Assembly (NCBI GenBank): GCA_046541715.1
Contig: JBKHCS010000001.1
Location: 62,001 to 126,000, forward strand
Source of the DNA: CAYPUT01 sp046541715
Lineage (GTDB): Bacteria > Spirochaetota > Spirochaetia > DSM-27196 > PWMO01
Direction: 5' to 3'
DNA length: 64,000 bases
Made by a program: the position numbers and the translations under genes. The notes beneath the pieces are model-generated. The model ran no database searches and was not told the origin of the DNA. It saw nothing but the letters and a program-made list of their open reading frames with translations. Each line of letters opens with the position of its first letter. Position 1 is the first letter of the stretch. Positions 1 through 7,955 of the stretch are shown one piece after another.

Positions 1-1056
1 GTAGAGAGCCGCCCGGGCCTTAGGATCGATTCCCTCGACCGGCTTTTCATTCTCCTGGGCGAACTCCCGGATAAACGAAGAGACCAAAAGCGGAATGTCT
101 TCCTTCCGCTCCCGGAGAGGTGGAATGTGGATATTGACGACGTTGAGGCGGTAAAAGAGATCCTCCCGGAAGGTACCCTTCTCGATCTCGACCTTCAGCT
201 CCTTATTGGTCGCCGAGATGATGCGAACATCGACCTCGAGGGTCTCCTCGCCCCCTACCCGCTCGAACCTCTTCTCCTGGAGCACCCGGAGAATCTTTAT
301 CTGTACGCTCTGGTTGATCTCCCCGATCTCGTCGAGAAAGATGGAGCCCATATGAGCCAACTCGAAGCGGCCCCGCTTGCGACCCACGGCCCCGGTAAAG
401 GCGCCCTTTTCGTGGCCGAAAAGCTCGCTCTCGAGAAGCGATTCCGAGAGGGCCGCACAGTGAACCTTGATAAAGGGCTTTTCCCTCCGGTTGGACAGAT
501 TATGGAGGGCGTCGGCAATCAGCTCCTTCCCGACTCCGCTCTCCCCCGTAATGAGCACCGAAGCCTTCGTCGGCGCAACCTGCTTGACCAGATCGAGAAT
601 GCGCTGCATCTCTGAGGACTTGCCGATGATGTTGGCGAACTGCCGCTGAGACTTCAGCTCCTCCTGCATCGCCCGGTGCTGCAGCACCAACTCCCTCGTC
701 GAGAGCGCCCTCTTGACCAGAAGCGAGAGGCGGTCGAGATTTACCGGTTTCGTAAGGAAGTCGAAGGCTCCGTCTCTCATCGACTGAACCGCCGTCTCGA
801 TCGTGCCGTGACCCGTCAGGATGATAACGGGAATCGTCGGCCAGGAATCCACGACCCGCCGGAGGAGCTCCTCTCCCGAGAGCCGGGGCATCCGTAGATC
901 CGCGATAATAAGGTCGACCTCCTCCTGGTGAATAATCTCGAGAGCCTCCTGCCCATCCTCCGCCAAAAGGGTGTTGTGACCGTCCATTTCCAAGGCCTTG
1001 CCGAGGCCTTGACGGATGTTCTTCTCGTCGTCGACTATCAGTACGTTAAACTTCAC
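1..1056 (-). CDS. NtrC-family sigma54-dependent response regulator (3' end outside window)
   Basis: Response regulator that would activate RpoN-dependent promoters. Translating the minus strand from a GTG at 1056 gives 352 codons open to the window edge. Residues 1-120 form a receiver with D9/D10 and phosphoacceptor D53 (LIIADLRMP). An AAA+ domain follows, with Walker A GESGVGKE, the sigma54-contacting loop GAFTGA and Walker B IFLDEIGE. The C-terminal Fis-type helix-turn-helix should lie left of the window. The start is set by GAGG just upstream and overlaps the kinase stop by 11 bp, so the two are one two-component unit. The closest well-known arrangement in spirochaetes is Hpk2/Rrp2 of Borrelia; orthology is inference, and the target genes cannot be read from the sequence. 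Confidence 0.9.
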   Translation of the reverse strand, partial: MKFNVLIVDDEKNIRQGLGKALEMDGHNTLLAEDGQEALEIIHQEEVDLIIADLRMPRLSGEELLRRVVDSWPTIPVIILTGHGTIETAVQSMRDGAFDFLTKPVNLDRLSLLVKRALSTRELVLQHRAMQEELKSQRQFANIIGKSSEMQRILDLVKQVAPTKASVLITGESGVGKELIADALHNLSNRREKPFIKVHCAALSESLLESELFGHEKGAFTGAVGRKRGRFELAHMGSIFLDEIGEINQSVQIKILRVLQEKRFERVGGEETLEVDVRIISATNKELKVEIEKGTFREDLFYRLNVVNIHIPPLRERKEDIPLLVSSFIREFAQENEKPVEGIDPKARAALY

Positions 1057-2221
1057 GTTCCTCACCACTCCAGCTCAAGAGATGCTGTTCCCGTTGAGGA
1101 ATCGGGAACAAAATGGAAACGGTCGTCCCCTCGCCGGGGTGTGATACGACCGAGATCTCTCCCTTGTGTTCCTTGACCACCTTGTACACAAGCGTTAGGC
1201 CGATCCCGGAACCGAAGTCCTTCGTCGTAAAGTAGGGCTCGAAAATCTTGCCGAGGTTCTCTTCCGGAATACCCTCTCCGGTATCGCTTATTCGTAAGAG
1301 GACCTCGTCGCCCCGGCGTTCGGTGGAAAAGGTCAGCCTACCGCCGTCGGGCATCGCGGCGAGGGAGTTCTTAACCAGGTTCATCAACGCTTGCTTTACG
1401 AACTTCTGATCGAGATCCAGGTCCGGGAGATCCTCGGCCAAATACGCCTCTGTCTCTACCCCATGCTCCTTGACCTCGTACCGGAGAAACTCCATCAGGT
1501 CCCGGATAATCTGGTTGATGTCGCTCCGTTCCGGCTGCACGTCGACCGGTCGCACGGCAAAGAGAAAATCGACGACGATCCGGTTGAGACGGTCGACCTC
1601 CTCGTTTACCACGTCGACGAAGCCAAGGACGCGCTCCCGGTCCATCTGTTCCTCGGCAAGCGCTTTCTGAATCAGTTGGATGTGGATGCCGATGGAACCG
1701 AGGGGATTCTTTATTTCGTGGGCGACTCCCGCGGCGAGGGTCGTAAGGGAGGCCAGGCTTTCGGCCCGTCGAAGGCGGGCTTCCCGGCTCCGCTTGTCGG
1801 TAATATCAACCGCATGAACGATGTTTCCCTGGATGTGCCCCTCCCGTACCAAGGGCTCGATACAGACCGACAGAATCTTCATCGAGCCGGATTCCCCGAG
1901 GACGAACTCTTTGTCGGCCACGGCATACTGCCTCTCGAGGGCGTCCTGCACGAACGCGGAGAGATCCGGGTCTCCGATAGCTTCCCACACGAGGCGCTCG
2001 TGGGGATCGTGATGCCCGTTGACGGTCAACAACCGCTCGGCTGCCTTGTTTGCCAGGGTTATCCGGTTGGCGTCGTCGGCGACGACCACCGCGTCGCTCA
2101 TGGAGTCAAGAACGACGAGCATCCGCTCGTTCTCCGAAGCCAGGTCTGAGAGGAGCAGCCGCAGTTGCGAAGGATCGAGCTTATCGAATTTTTTTAGCGC
2201 ACGCTCAAGAAACTTCCTCAT
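1046..2221 (-). CDS. Cytosolic PAS-domain sensor histidine kinase
   Basis: Sensor kinase of 391 residues without a membrane segment, so the signal is probably intracellular. A PAS domain spans about residues 32-140, followed by HisKA with phospho-acceptor H168 in AHEIKNPLGS. The HATPase domain follows, with an N box (NLVKNSLAAM), a G1 box (DTGEGIPEENLGKIFEPYF) and a G2-like GSGIGLTLV. The start lies inside the 3' end of holB (17 bp overlap) and the stop overlaps the downstream regulator, so murG, cvpA, holB, kinase and regulator probably form one transcript. The PAS ligand is unknown. Confidence 0.92.
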   Translation of the reverse strand: MRKFLERALKKFDKLDPSQLRLLLSDLASENERMLVVLDSMSDAVVVADDANRITLANKAAERLLTVNGHHDPHERLVWEAIGDPDLSAFVQDALERQYAVADKEFVLGESGSMKILSVCIEPLVREGHIQGNIVHAVDITDKRSREARLRRAESLASLTTLAAGVAHEIKNPLGSIGIHIQLIQKALAEEQMDRERVLGFVDVVNEEVDRLNRIVVDFLFAVRPVDVQPERSDINQIIRDLMEFLRYEVKEHGVETEAYLAEDLPDLDLDQKFVKQALMNLVKNSLAAMPDGGRLTFSTERRGDEVLLRISDTGEGIPEENLGKIFEPYFTTKDFGSGIGLTLVYKVVKEHKGEISVVSHPGEGTTVSILFPIPQREQHLLSWSGEEREV

Positions 2222-3362
2222 AGAGTTTGCTCAGCTGCCGGCGAAGCGGTGGGAAGAGCTGCTGCTTCGGAATATTAAGCACCGTGGCCCGGCGTCGGGT
2301 CGTTTCCAGAAGTTCGAGCATTGCGGAAAAGGTCTCGGCGTTATGTTGATCCGCTCCTTCGTGAAAGGCTGCCCTCAGCGAATTCGTCAGCCGCTCGAAG
2401 AGCAGCTCCAAGGGAATACCCTCTTTCTCCGTCTCCGCCGTGGTAAGAAGCTCGTTGATGCCCTCCAATCCCGGCGGGACACTCCGGTCCGACGTGGTTA
2501 GAAGGTACTCACGGACGCTATCCCGTTCAAGCTCCTCGATGTGGAAGACTCGGCGGAGTACTTCCTGCTCCTCCTCTTTCCGGCGGAGGGGGAACCGGTA
2601 GATTCGAAGCCGCGAAAGAAGGGTCGGAAGGAGAGTTTTCGGTCTTCTGGTGGTCAGTATCAGCGTGAGCCCCGAAGGCGGCTCTTCGAGGAGCTTCAGG
2701 AGAGCGTTCGCCCCGGAGTCGGTCAGGTTTTCCGCACGCTCGATAATCGCGACCTTCCGGGCCCCGAGTCCCGTTAGGTGGCCCCAGGAAGTGAGGCTCC
2801 GAATCTGTTCGATAGATATCTGAGTAAGGGGGGCCTTCTTCTCTATTGCCGCGGCCGTCTCGATCAGCGACGAAAGCTGCTTCTCGAGCTTCGCCTCCGG
2901 GAGCAGCTCTCCTTCGGGGTCTAAGTCGAGAAGCTCTTCCTCCATCTTCGCTAAAAGCCCCTGGACCGCCTTCCGCTTCGGCGCCGCGTTGTCCCATAGG
3001 GCGTCGTCAAACCGCCTGAGCAGCTTTCGCAAAGCCCTGACAAAGAGGAAGGCCGCTCCCCGGCGGCGGGTCCGTTTAAGGGCGTCGGCTGCGGCGACGA
3101 TCTCCGGCGCGAACTCCTTTGGTCCCAAGAGCAGGGTATCGGGATGGATCAGGTGCCGGTGGAGCGTGCAGGATCGGCAGGTGCACCGCCAACGAGCCGT
3201 GCCTTCGAGGCACGTCAGCCCCCGGGCGGTCTCGAGGGCCACGGTTCCCTTGCCGCCGAGGGGGACGCCGGCAAAGAGGACGCTCGGCGGGAGGGTCGAT
3301 TCTTCGAGGTCTTGTGTGAGGCGGCCGGTTACCCTCCGGTGACCGATGACGTTTTCGTACAT
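2205..3362 (-). CDS. holB: DNA polymerase III subunit delta'-like clamp-loader ATPase
   Basis: AAA+ protein of 385 residues that would act in the clamp loader for the replicative sliding clamp. The N-terminus has the delta'/DnaX-type start (VIGHRRVTGRL), a loose P-loop GVPLGGKGT around K38 and a four-cysteine zinc module (C51, C60, C62, C65). Later come the sensor-type segment RKVAIIERAENLTDSGANAL and LLKLLEEPPSGLTLILTTRR, typical of delta'. The P-loop is not canonical GxxGxGKT, as expected for delta', which often does not hydrolyse ATP. An AGGAGG ribosome site lies within the last codons of cvpA. A DnaX-like role is less likely because the DnaX C-terminal domains are not visible. Confidence 0.85.
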   Translation of the reverse strand: MYENVIGHRRVTGRLTQDLEESTLPPSVLFAGVPLGGKGTVALETARGLTCLEGTARWRCTCRSCTLHRHLIHPDTLLLGPKEFAPEIVAAADALKRTRRRGAAFLFVRALRKLLRRFDDALWDNAAPKRKAVQGLLAKMEEELLDLDPEGELLPEAKLEKQLSSLIETAAAIEKKAPLTQISIEQIRSLTSWGHLTGLGARKVAIIERAENLTDSGANALLKLLEEPPSGLTLILTTRRPKTLLPTLLSRLRIYRFPLRRKEEEQEVLRRVFHIEELERDSVREYLLTTSDRSVPPGLEGINELLTTAETEKEGIPLELLFERLTNSLRAAFHEGADQHNAETFSAMLELLETTRRRATVLNIPKQQLFPPLRRQLSKLYEEVS

Positions 3363-3365
3363 CGG

Positions 3366-3848
3366 CTACCTCCTTACCAGCATTTCGGCGACGTAGGGCA
3401 GAAACGGCAAGAGTGCCCGGGCAAAGAAGCTCCCCCGCAGAAGCCTTTCGGGGTCGGCGACAGGCTGTATCTGAATCAACAGGATAAGCAGAAAGACGAC
3501 GACGACACCTTCGACCACGCCAAGGAGGAGCCCCATGGCGTGGTCCAAACTCTGGAGGTGCACCCGCTCGATCATACGGTGGAGGGCGTTTTCGAAGAGC
3601 TTGATCAGGACGTAGAGCACCACGAAGATACCGAGAAAAGCGATGATCTGGTTCCACACCGAGACACCGAGCCATTCGTCGAGGTAGCCGGCGACGGTTC
3701 CCGAGAAGAGGACCGCGACGACGACTCCGAGAGCCAACGAAGCTACCGAGAGCGCCTCTTTGACGAAGCCCCGAAGCCCCGCCCGAAGCGTTGCAAAGAT
3801 TACGATAATGCCGAAAACGACGTCGATCGCGGTAAAATCGGTGCTCAC
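3366..3848 (-). CDS. cvpA: CvpA family membrane protein
   Basis: Small integral membrane protein of 160 residues with four hydrophobic stretches (about residues 7-26, 30-53, 63-86, 100-127) and the family pattern of a glycine-rich GLRGFVKEAL after the first helix. CvpA proteins are linked to envelope integrity and, in enterobacteria, to colicin V production; the molecular function is unsettled. The GTG start follows the murG stop with no intervening base, indicating translational coupling. The stop codon is used together with the ribosome site of holB. Confidence 0.85.
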   Translation of the reverse strand: MSTDFTAIDVVFGIIVIFATLRAGLRGFVKEALSVASLALGVVVAVLFSGTVAGYLDEWLGVSVWNQIIAFLGIFVVLYVLIKLFENALHRMIERVHLQSLDHAMGLLLGVVEGVVVVFLLILLIQIQPVADPERLLRGSFFARALLPFLPYVAEMLVRR

Positions 3849-4937
3849 TTAGACAAGATACTCCATCAGCTCCCCTGCCGCCCGGTCCGCCGCTTCCGGC
3901 CGGGCAAGCTTGCCAATCCGTTGTTCCAGGTGCTGCCGCCGCTCCTCGTCACGGAGGAGAGCGGTAATCGCCGCCTCGAGAGACTCGGGAGTGACCGACT
4001 CCGGGTCCAAGACGACCGCCGCCTGTGCTTCCGCCAGGACGGCGGCGTTCCGAAGCTGATCCCCCCTGGACCCCGCGGCGGAGAGGGGAATCAGTATTGC
4101 CGGGCACCCGGTGGCCGCAAGCTCCGAGACGGTCCCGGCGCCCGCCCGGGCGACCACGACGGTCGCCGCCGCCAGAAGGTCCGGGTACTCGGCGCCGAAG
4201 AGCGGCCGTGAAAAGTAGCCCGGGCCGTCGGCCCGGAGGGGCGGCCGGCTTCCCCGTTGATGACAGATTGTCGCCTCTTGCGCAAGGCGGTCGAGGATAG
4301 GTTCGAAGAGATCGTTGAATTGCCGGGCCCCGAGGCTTCCGCCGAGAACGACGATAAGCGGGCGTCCCTCCGGCACCCCGAAGACCCGGCGGAAGTGCGG
4401 GCCGTCCCCCCGGAGCACCTCCGGACGCACGGGGTTCCCGGTGACGACGAGGCGTTCTTTCAGGACGCCGGAAAAGCATGCCCGGGTCGCCTCGTAGGAT
4501 AGCAGGATCTTTCGGGCCACCCGGGCGTTCAGACGCGTAGCGAGCCCCGGATCGGTATCCGATTCGTGGGTCACGACGGGAATCCGCAGTACGGCGGCGG
4601 CGTACACCACCGGAACCGTGACGTATCCCCCCTTGGAAAACAGAACCTTCGGGCGGTCCTTGGCAAGGAGGAACAGAGCCGCGAAAAAGCCGGCGAGCAC
4701 CTTGAGGGTGTCTACAAGATTGTTGACGGAAAAATAGCGTCGCAGCTTCCCCGCCGGAATACCCCGAAAGGGCACCCCTTCGTTCTCGAGTATCCGGCGC
4801 TCCATGCCCTTCGTCGACCCGTACCAGGCGACCGAGAGCTTTCCGGGTCCGATCTTCTCTTCGAGGACTCGCAAGACCGCCAACCCGGGGAAAACATGGC
4901 CGCCGGTTCCACCACCGCTAATGACTAGATCTTTCAA
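3849..4937 (-). CDS. murG: UDP-N-acetylglucosamine--lipid I transferase MurG
   Basis: Glycosyltransferase that adds GlcNAc to lipid I on the inner face of the membrane to make lipid II for peptidoglycan. 362 residues. The N-terminal GGGTGGHVFPGLAV loop starts at residue 8, HESDTDPGLATRLNA matches the acceptor-side motif and GGSLGARQFNDL begins the C-terminal UDP-GlcNAc domain. The start codon is TTG at 4937; no Shine-Dalgarno is visible and a TATAAC box ends only 3 bases before it. It is divergent from the secreted-protein gene at 4958, only 20 bp away. It heads the murG-cvpA-holB-kinase-regulator unit. Confidence 0.95.
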   Translation of the reverse strand: MKDLVISGGGTGGHVFPGLAVLRVLEEKIGPGKLSVAWYGSTKGMERRILENEGVPFRGIPAGKLRRYFSVNNLVDTLKVLAGFFAALFLLAKDRPKVLFSKGGYVTVPVVYAAAVLRIPVVTHESDTDPGLATRLNARVARKILLSYEATRACFSGVLKERLVVTGNPVRPEVLRGDGPHFRRVFGVPEGRPLIVVLGGSLGARQFNDLFEPILDRLAQEATICHQRGSRPPLRADGPGYFSRPLFGAEYPDLLAAATVVVARAGAGTVSELAATGCPAILIPLSAAGSRGDQLRNAAVLAEAQAAVVLDPESVTPESLEAAITALLRDEERRQHLEQRIGKLARPEAADRAAGELMEYLV

Positions 4938-4940
4938 TGT

Positions 4941-4948
4941 GTTATATT
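4941..4948. promoter_or_regulatory. Overlapping divergent -10 elements between murG and the secreted-protein gene
   Basis: The 20 bp between the two start codons contain TATATT (4943-4948) on the plus strand and TATAAC on the minus strand (complement of 4941-4946), sharing four base pairs. Neither start has a Shine-Dalgarno, and no good -35 is seen for either direction. A shared symmetrical -10 giving divergent, very short leaders is the simplest reading, but it rests on composition alone. Confidence 0.35.
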
Positions 4949-4957
4949 GACGGTATC

Positions 4958-5776
4958 ATGCGTTCGTTTCCCTATGCAATTCCGGCGCTACTTCTGCTCT
5001 TTCTCTGCCTCCCCCCGGCTTCTGCGGGGGCCGACGTCCCGGAGGAGTGGACCGGACGGTCCCTCCGGGACGTCTTCCCCGACCTGAGTCCCGTTCAGTA
5101 CGCCCAACTCGAGGACGAAGGAGAGATTACCCACTTCTACCGGAAAGAGGCGGAGCTGACTCTGGCACCGGAGGCCTTCGGCTGGCGGGAAGCCCAAGAG
5201 CGTATCAGAGAATTTGGTCCGAAGATTGGGGTCGAGGCCCTATTCCTAATGCCCTACCCGGGCGCCCTCGAAACCGCCGCCGATCCGGAGCTGGAAATCT
5301 ACAATACGCTCCGGTCGGTCGGCACCATGGAGGGCATCGAATACTACTCCGCGAGCCGCGAACGGATGCGCATCTTCTATATAGATTCCTACGCCGTCGA
5401 GGACCCGGACAGTAGGAGACCTCAGCGGGATCCGGTCGTATCCTCTATCCCTATCGAGGACAGCATCTACGTGTATCAAAGAGACTCGAGCTTCGGACGA
5501 AACGTCCATCGGGTGACGTACGGCTACACCGACGGCGCCTATGGAGTCCGGATGACCAACCTTACCCGGATGTTCTACGGAATACTCCCCCTAGTGGCCG
5601 AGGAAAACCTCGACGTCTACCTGACGATCATCCCCGTCGAAGAGGGAATCGTCTTCTACGGAAACAGCGCCGTCCGGGTAATAGGACTCTTCGGCATGGA
5701 GCACCGTGCCCGAAACAGCTTCTACAACCGGATAAAGGCACTCTTCGACTGGTTCTCCCAGGAAGTGACTCGGTAG
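4958..5776 (+). CDS. Secreted protein of unknown function
   Basis: I do not recognise a characterised family. From the ATG at 4958 the product is 272 residues. An in-frame start at 4937 would overlap murG completely and place extra residues before the signal peptide, so the inner ATG is preferred. The N-terminus (MRSFPYAIPALLLLFLCLPP followed by ASAG) is a classical signal peptide cleavable after ASA. There is no lipobox cysteine, no later membrane helix and no catalytic signature. The mature part is acidic, and aromatic near its C-terminus (FYGILPLVAEENLDVYL). Similar uncharacterised exported proteins occur in spirochaetes (memory-based, moderate certainty). Confidence 0.75.
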   Translation: MRSFPYAIPALLLLFLCLPPASAGADVPEEWTGRSLRDVFPDLSPVQYAQLEDEGEITHFYRKEAELTLAPEAFGWREAQERIREFGPKIGVEALFLMPYPGALETAADPELEIYNTLRSVGTMEGIEYYSASRERMRIFYIDSYAVEDPDSRRPQRDPVVSSIPIEDSIYVYQRDSSFGRNVHRVTYGYTDGAYGVRMTNLTRMFYGILPLVAEENLDVYLTIIPVEEGIVFYGNSAVRVIGLFGMEHRARNSFYNRIKALFDWFSQEVTR

Positions 5777-5935
5777 CCGGCCCTCGCCGCAACGCGCAGA
5801 CCTCGATAGTTCCAACGTTCATTAATAGATAACGTTCATTAATAGATTTCTAACGAAACCCTTACAGGCAGCTCACCCGTCCTCAATAGGTTTGGCCGCG
5901 TACAGTCCACAAAATAAAAATGGAGGAGGAATTCC
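5777..5935 (+). other. Intergenic region and 5' leader of the pst operon
   Basis: 159 bp that hold the tandem repeat described separately, then a stretch of ordinary composition, and finally a strong ribosome binding site GGAGGAGGA 6 bases before the pstS ATG. No consensus -35/-10 pair stands out, as expected for a promoter that needs an activator. No terminator is seen for the upstream secreted-protein gene. Confidence 0.6.
5815..5848 (+). repeat. Perfect 17-bp tandem direct repeat upstream of pstS (candidate Pho box)
   Basis: The unit AACGTTCATTAATAGAT occurs twice back to back, at 5815-5831 and 5832-5848, with no mismatch. It is AT-rich in a GC-rich region. PhoB/PhoP family regulators bind direct repeats, and phoB is in this operon. 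The repeated TTCATTAA core loosely resembles the TGTCATA half of the enterobacterial Pho box, but a 17-bp period differs from the usual 11 bp. Function is inferred from position. Confidence 0.55.
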
Positions 5936-6931
5936 ATGAAACAAACTGTACTAGCGATAGGGCTTGTTCTGGTTGTCGTGTCTCTCGGATTTGCAGGCGG
6001 TGACCAGGAGCAGGCGGCCGATACTGGAGATGATCTGCCTTGGTTGATCGAAACCGGCGGATTCCCCGACGTCAACCCCCTCGAGGTTGAAGGCGACATC
6101 ATTATCGCCGGTTCCTCGACCGTCTTTCCCCTCGCCGAGGCTATTGCCGAGCGGTTCCAGGACGAAGGCTACGGTGGAAACATCACGATCGACTCTATCG
6201 GGTCCGGTGGTGGATTCGAGCGGTTCTGCACCGCGGCGGAAAGTGATATCTCCAACGCCAGTTCCCCGATCCGGAACTATCCCGAAGAAATCGAGGCCTG
6301 CCGGGAGAACGGGCGGGAGCACATCGAGATCCGGATTGGCACCGATGCCCTTGCCGTGGTCGTGAACCCCGAAAACGACTGGATCTCCGAAGCCTCGATC
6401 GAAGAGCTTGCCGAAATCTTCACCGCTGAGAACTGGAGCGACGTGAATCCGAGTTGGCCCGATGAGCCGATCCTTCGCTTCATCCCCGGCACCGACAGCG
6501 GCACCTTCGTCTTCTTCGTGGAAGAGGTCTTTGACGAAAACGAGGAGCCCATCCTCGCGGCCCCGAACACCCAGCTCTCCGAGGACGACAACATCCTGGT
6601 CCAGGGAATCGAGGGAAGCCCCAACGCCATCGGTTTCTTCGGCTACGCCTACTACGCCAACGAAGGCGACGCCCTCAAGATCCTCGATATCGAGGGTATC
6701 ACGCCGAGCGCCGCTTCGGTTGACGCCGGCGAGTATCCTTTGGCCCGGCCGCTGTTCATGTACACCGCTGCGAGCGTTATCGCCGCGAAGCCCCAGGCTG
6801 CCGCCTTCCTCGCCTACGTTCTTAACTACGTAAACGATGTCATCGGCGACGTCGGCTACTTCCCCGCAAACGAGGAAGCCCTCAACGGTGCCAAGGATGC
6901 GTGGATGGACGCCATGGCAGACCAGATGTAA
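5936..6931 (+). CDS. pstS: Phosphate ABC transporter substrate-binding protein
   Basis: Periplasmic phosphate receptor feeding PstCAB; 331 residues. Residues 1-20 are a signal peptide ending near SLGFAGG; there is no lipobox cysteine, so it should be a free periplasmic protein. The mature part carries the phosphate-binding signatures AGSSTVFPLAEAIAERF, DSIGSGGGFERFC, SNASSPI and PGTDSGTF. Together with phoU, phoB and phoR downstream this fixes phosphate as substrate. A strong GGAGGAGGA ribosome site precedes the ATG. An attenuator-like terminator follows directly, which would make pstS more abundant than the membrane components. Confidence 0.96.
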   Translation: MKQTVLAIGLVLVVVSLGFAGGDQEQAADTGDDLPWLIETGGFPDVNPLEVEGDIIIAGSSTVFPLAEAIAERFQDEGYGGNITIDSIGSGGGFERFCTAAESDISNASSPIRNYPEEIEACRENGREHIEIRIGTDALAVVVNPENDWISEASIEELAEIFTAENWSDVNPSWPDEPILRFIPGTDSGTFVFFVEEVFDENEEPILAAPNTQLSEDDNILVQGIEGSPNAIGFFGYAYYANEGDALKILDIEGITPSAASVDAGEYPLARPLFMYTAASVIAAKPQAAAFLAYVLNYVNDVIGDVGYFPANEEALNGAKDAWMDAMADQM

Positions 6932-6935
6932 CACA

Positions 6936-6959
6936 AATCTAACATTCGCTTGTTAGATT
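6936..6959 (+). other. Inverted repeat just after pstS
   Basis: A perfect 9-bp stem AATCTAACA / TGTTAGATT (6936-6944 with 6951-6959) around a 6-base loop, starting 4 bases after the pstS stop. It has no T-run of its own and is followed 2 bases later by the terminator hairpin. It may protect the pstS transcript 3' end or be a protein site. Confidence 0.5.
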
Positions 6960-6961
6960 CC

Positions 6962-6993
6962 GAAGAGGAGGGGCTCTCCCTCCTCTTCTTTTT
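6962..6993 (+). terminator. Rho-independent terminator/attenuator between pstS and pstC
   Basis: Stem GAAGAGGAGGG (6962-6972) pairs perfectly with CCCTCCTCTTC (6978-6988) around a 5-base loop and is followed by five T. pstC starts 20 bases further on and shows no promoter of its own in that space, so partial termination with read-through is more likely than full separation. Confidence 0.85.
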
Positions 6994-7013
6994 GTACCTA
7001 TGGGGAAAGAGAC

Positions 7014-7955
7014 ATGAGTGATAAAGTTCTAACACCGCCGTCTGGGGACCCCGTGGTCGACTTTTCCCATCGGCGACGCCCGGGAGAATCGGTCATCGAG
7101 ACGATTCTGGTGGTATGCGCGACCTTGTCGATTCTTACGACCGCGGGGATCGTGATTATTCTGGCCGGGGAGTCGTGGCTCTTTTTCGGGAACCCGGACG
7201 TTACTCTTATTGAATTCTTTACGTCTACCGTGTGGCAACCGGTCATCGGACGTTTCGGCGTGCTACCCCTGGTAAACTCCACCTTGATGACGAGCACGAT
7301 CGCGATGCTGTTTGCCGCACCCACCGGCCTCTTCGTCGCGATCTACTTAAGCGAGTACGCGAGCGAATCGGTCCGGGGATTCCTAAAGCCGATTCTCGAG
7401 GTCCTCGCCGGAATCCCAACGGTTGTCTACGGCTATTTCGCCGTCACCTTTATGACTCCGCTGCTGCAGTCGGTTTTCGGCAACGATATCGTGGATTTCT
7501 ACAACACCGCGAGCGCCGGGCTGACCATGGGAATCCTTATTCTTCCGCTGGTCACCTCGATGATCGAAGACGCTCTCAGCGCGGTGCCTTCGAGCCTCCG
7601 GGAGGCTGCTTACGGCCTCGGCTCCACCAAGATGGAGACCTCGATGCAGGTCGTCGTGCCGGCTGCTTTCTCCGGCATAGCCGCAGCGATCATCATCGGG
7701 CTCTCACGGGCCGTCGGCGAAACGATGATCGTCGCCCTTGCCGCCGGTGCCGGCCCCCGGTTTACATTCAACCCCTTCGAAGCAGCTGAGACCCTGACCG
7801 GCTACATCGTCCGCATTAGCGGCGGCGACATCAGCTACAACACCGTCGACTATAACAGCATCTTTGCCCTGGGTTTGCTGCTCTTCCTTGTGACCCTGAT
7901 CCTTAACGTTATCAGCCGCCGTATTGTCCGGCGGTTTCAGGAGGTGTACGAATGA
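7014..7955 (+). CDS. pstC: Phosphate ABC transporter permease PstC
   Basis: Inner-membrane permease, 313 residues with about six transmembrane helices (first near residues 30-54). It carries the binding-protein-dependent permease loop LREAAYGLGSTKMETSMQVVVPAA that couples to PstB, and the PstC-typical GETMIVALAAGAG. It pairs with PstA. The ATG overlaps the terminator region only by its ribosome site GGGAAAGAG; its stop overlaps the pstA start by 4 bp. Confidence 0.95.
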   Translation: MSDKVLTPPSGDPVVDFSHRRRPGESVIETILVVCATLSILTTAGIVIILAGESWLFFGNPDVTLIEFFTSTVWQPVIGRFGVLPLVNSTLMTSTIAMLFAAPTGLFVAIYLSEYASESVRGFLKPILEVLAGIPTVVYGYFAVTFMTPLLQSVFGNDIVDFYNTASAGLTMGILILPLVTSMIEDALSAVPSSLREAAYGLGSTKMETSMQVVVPAAFSGIAAAIIIGLSRAVGETMIVALAAGAGPRFTFNPFEAAETLTGYIVRISGGDISYNTVDYNSIFALGLLLFLVTLILNVISRRIVRRFQEVYE

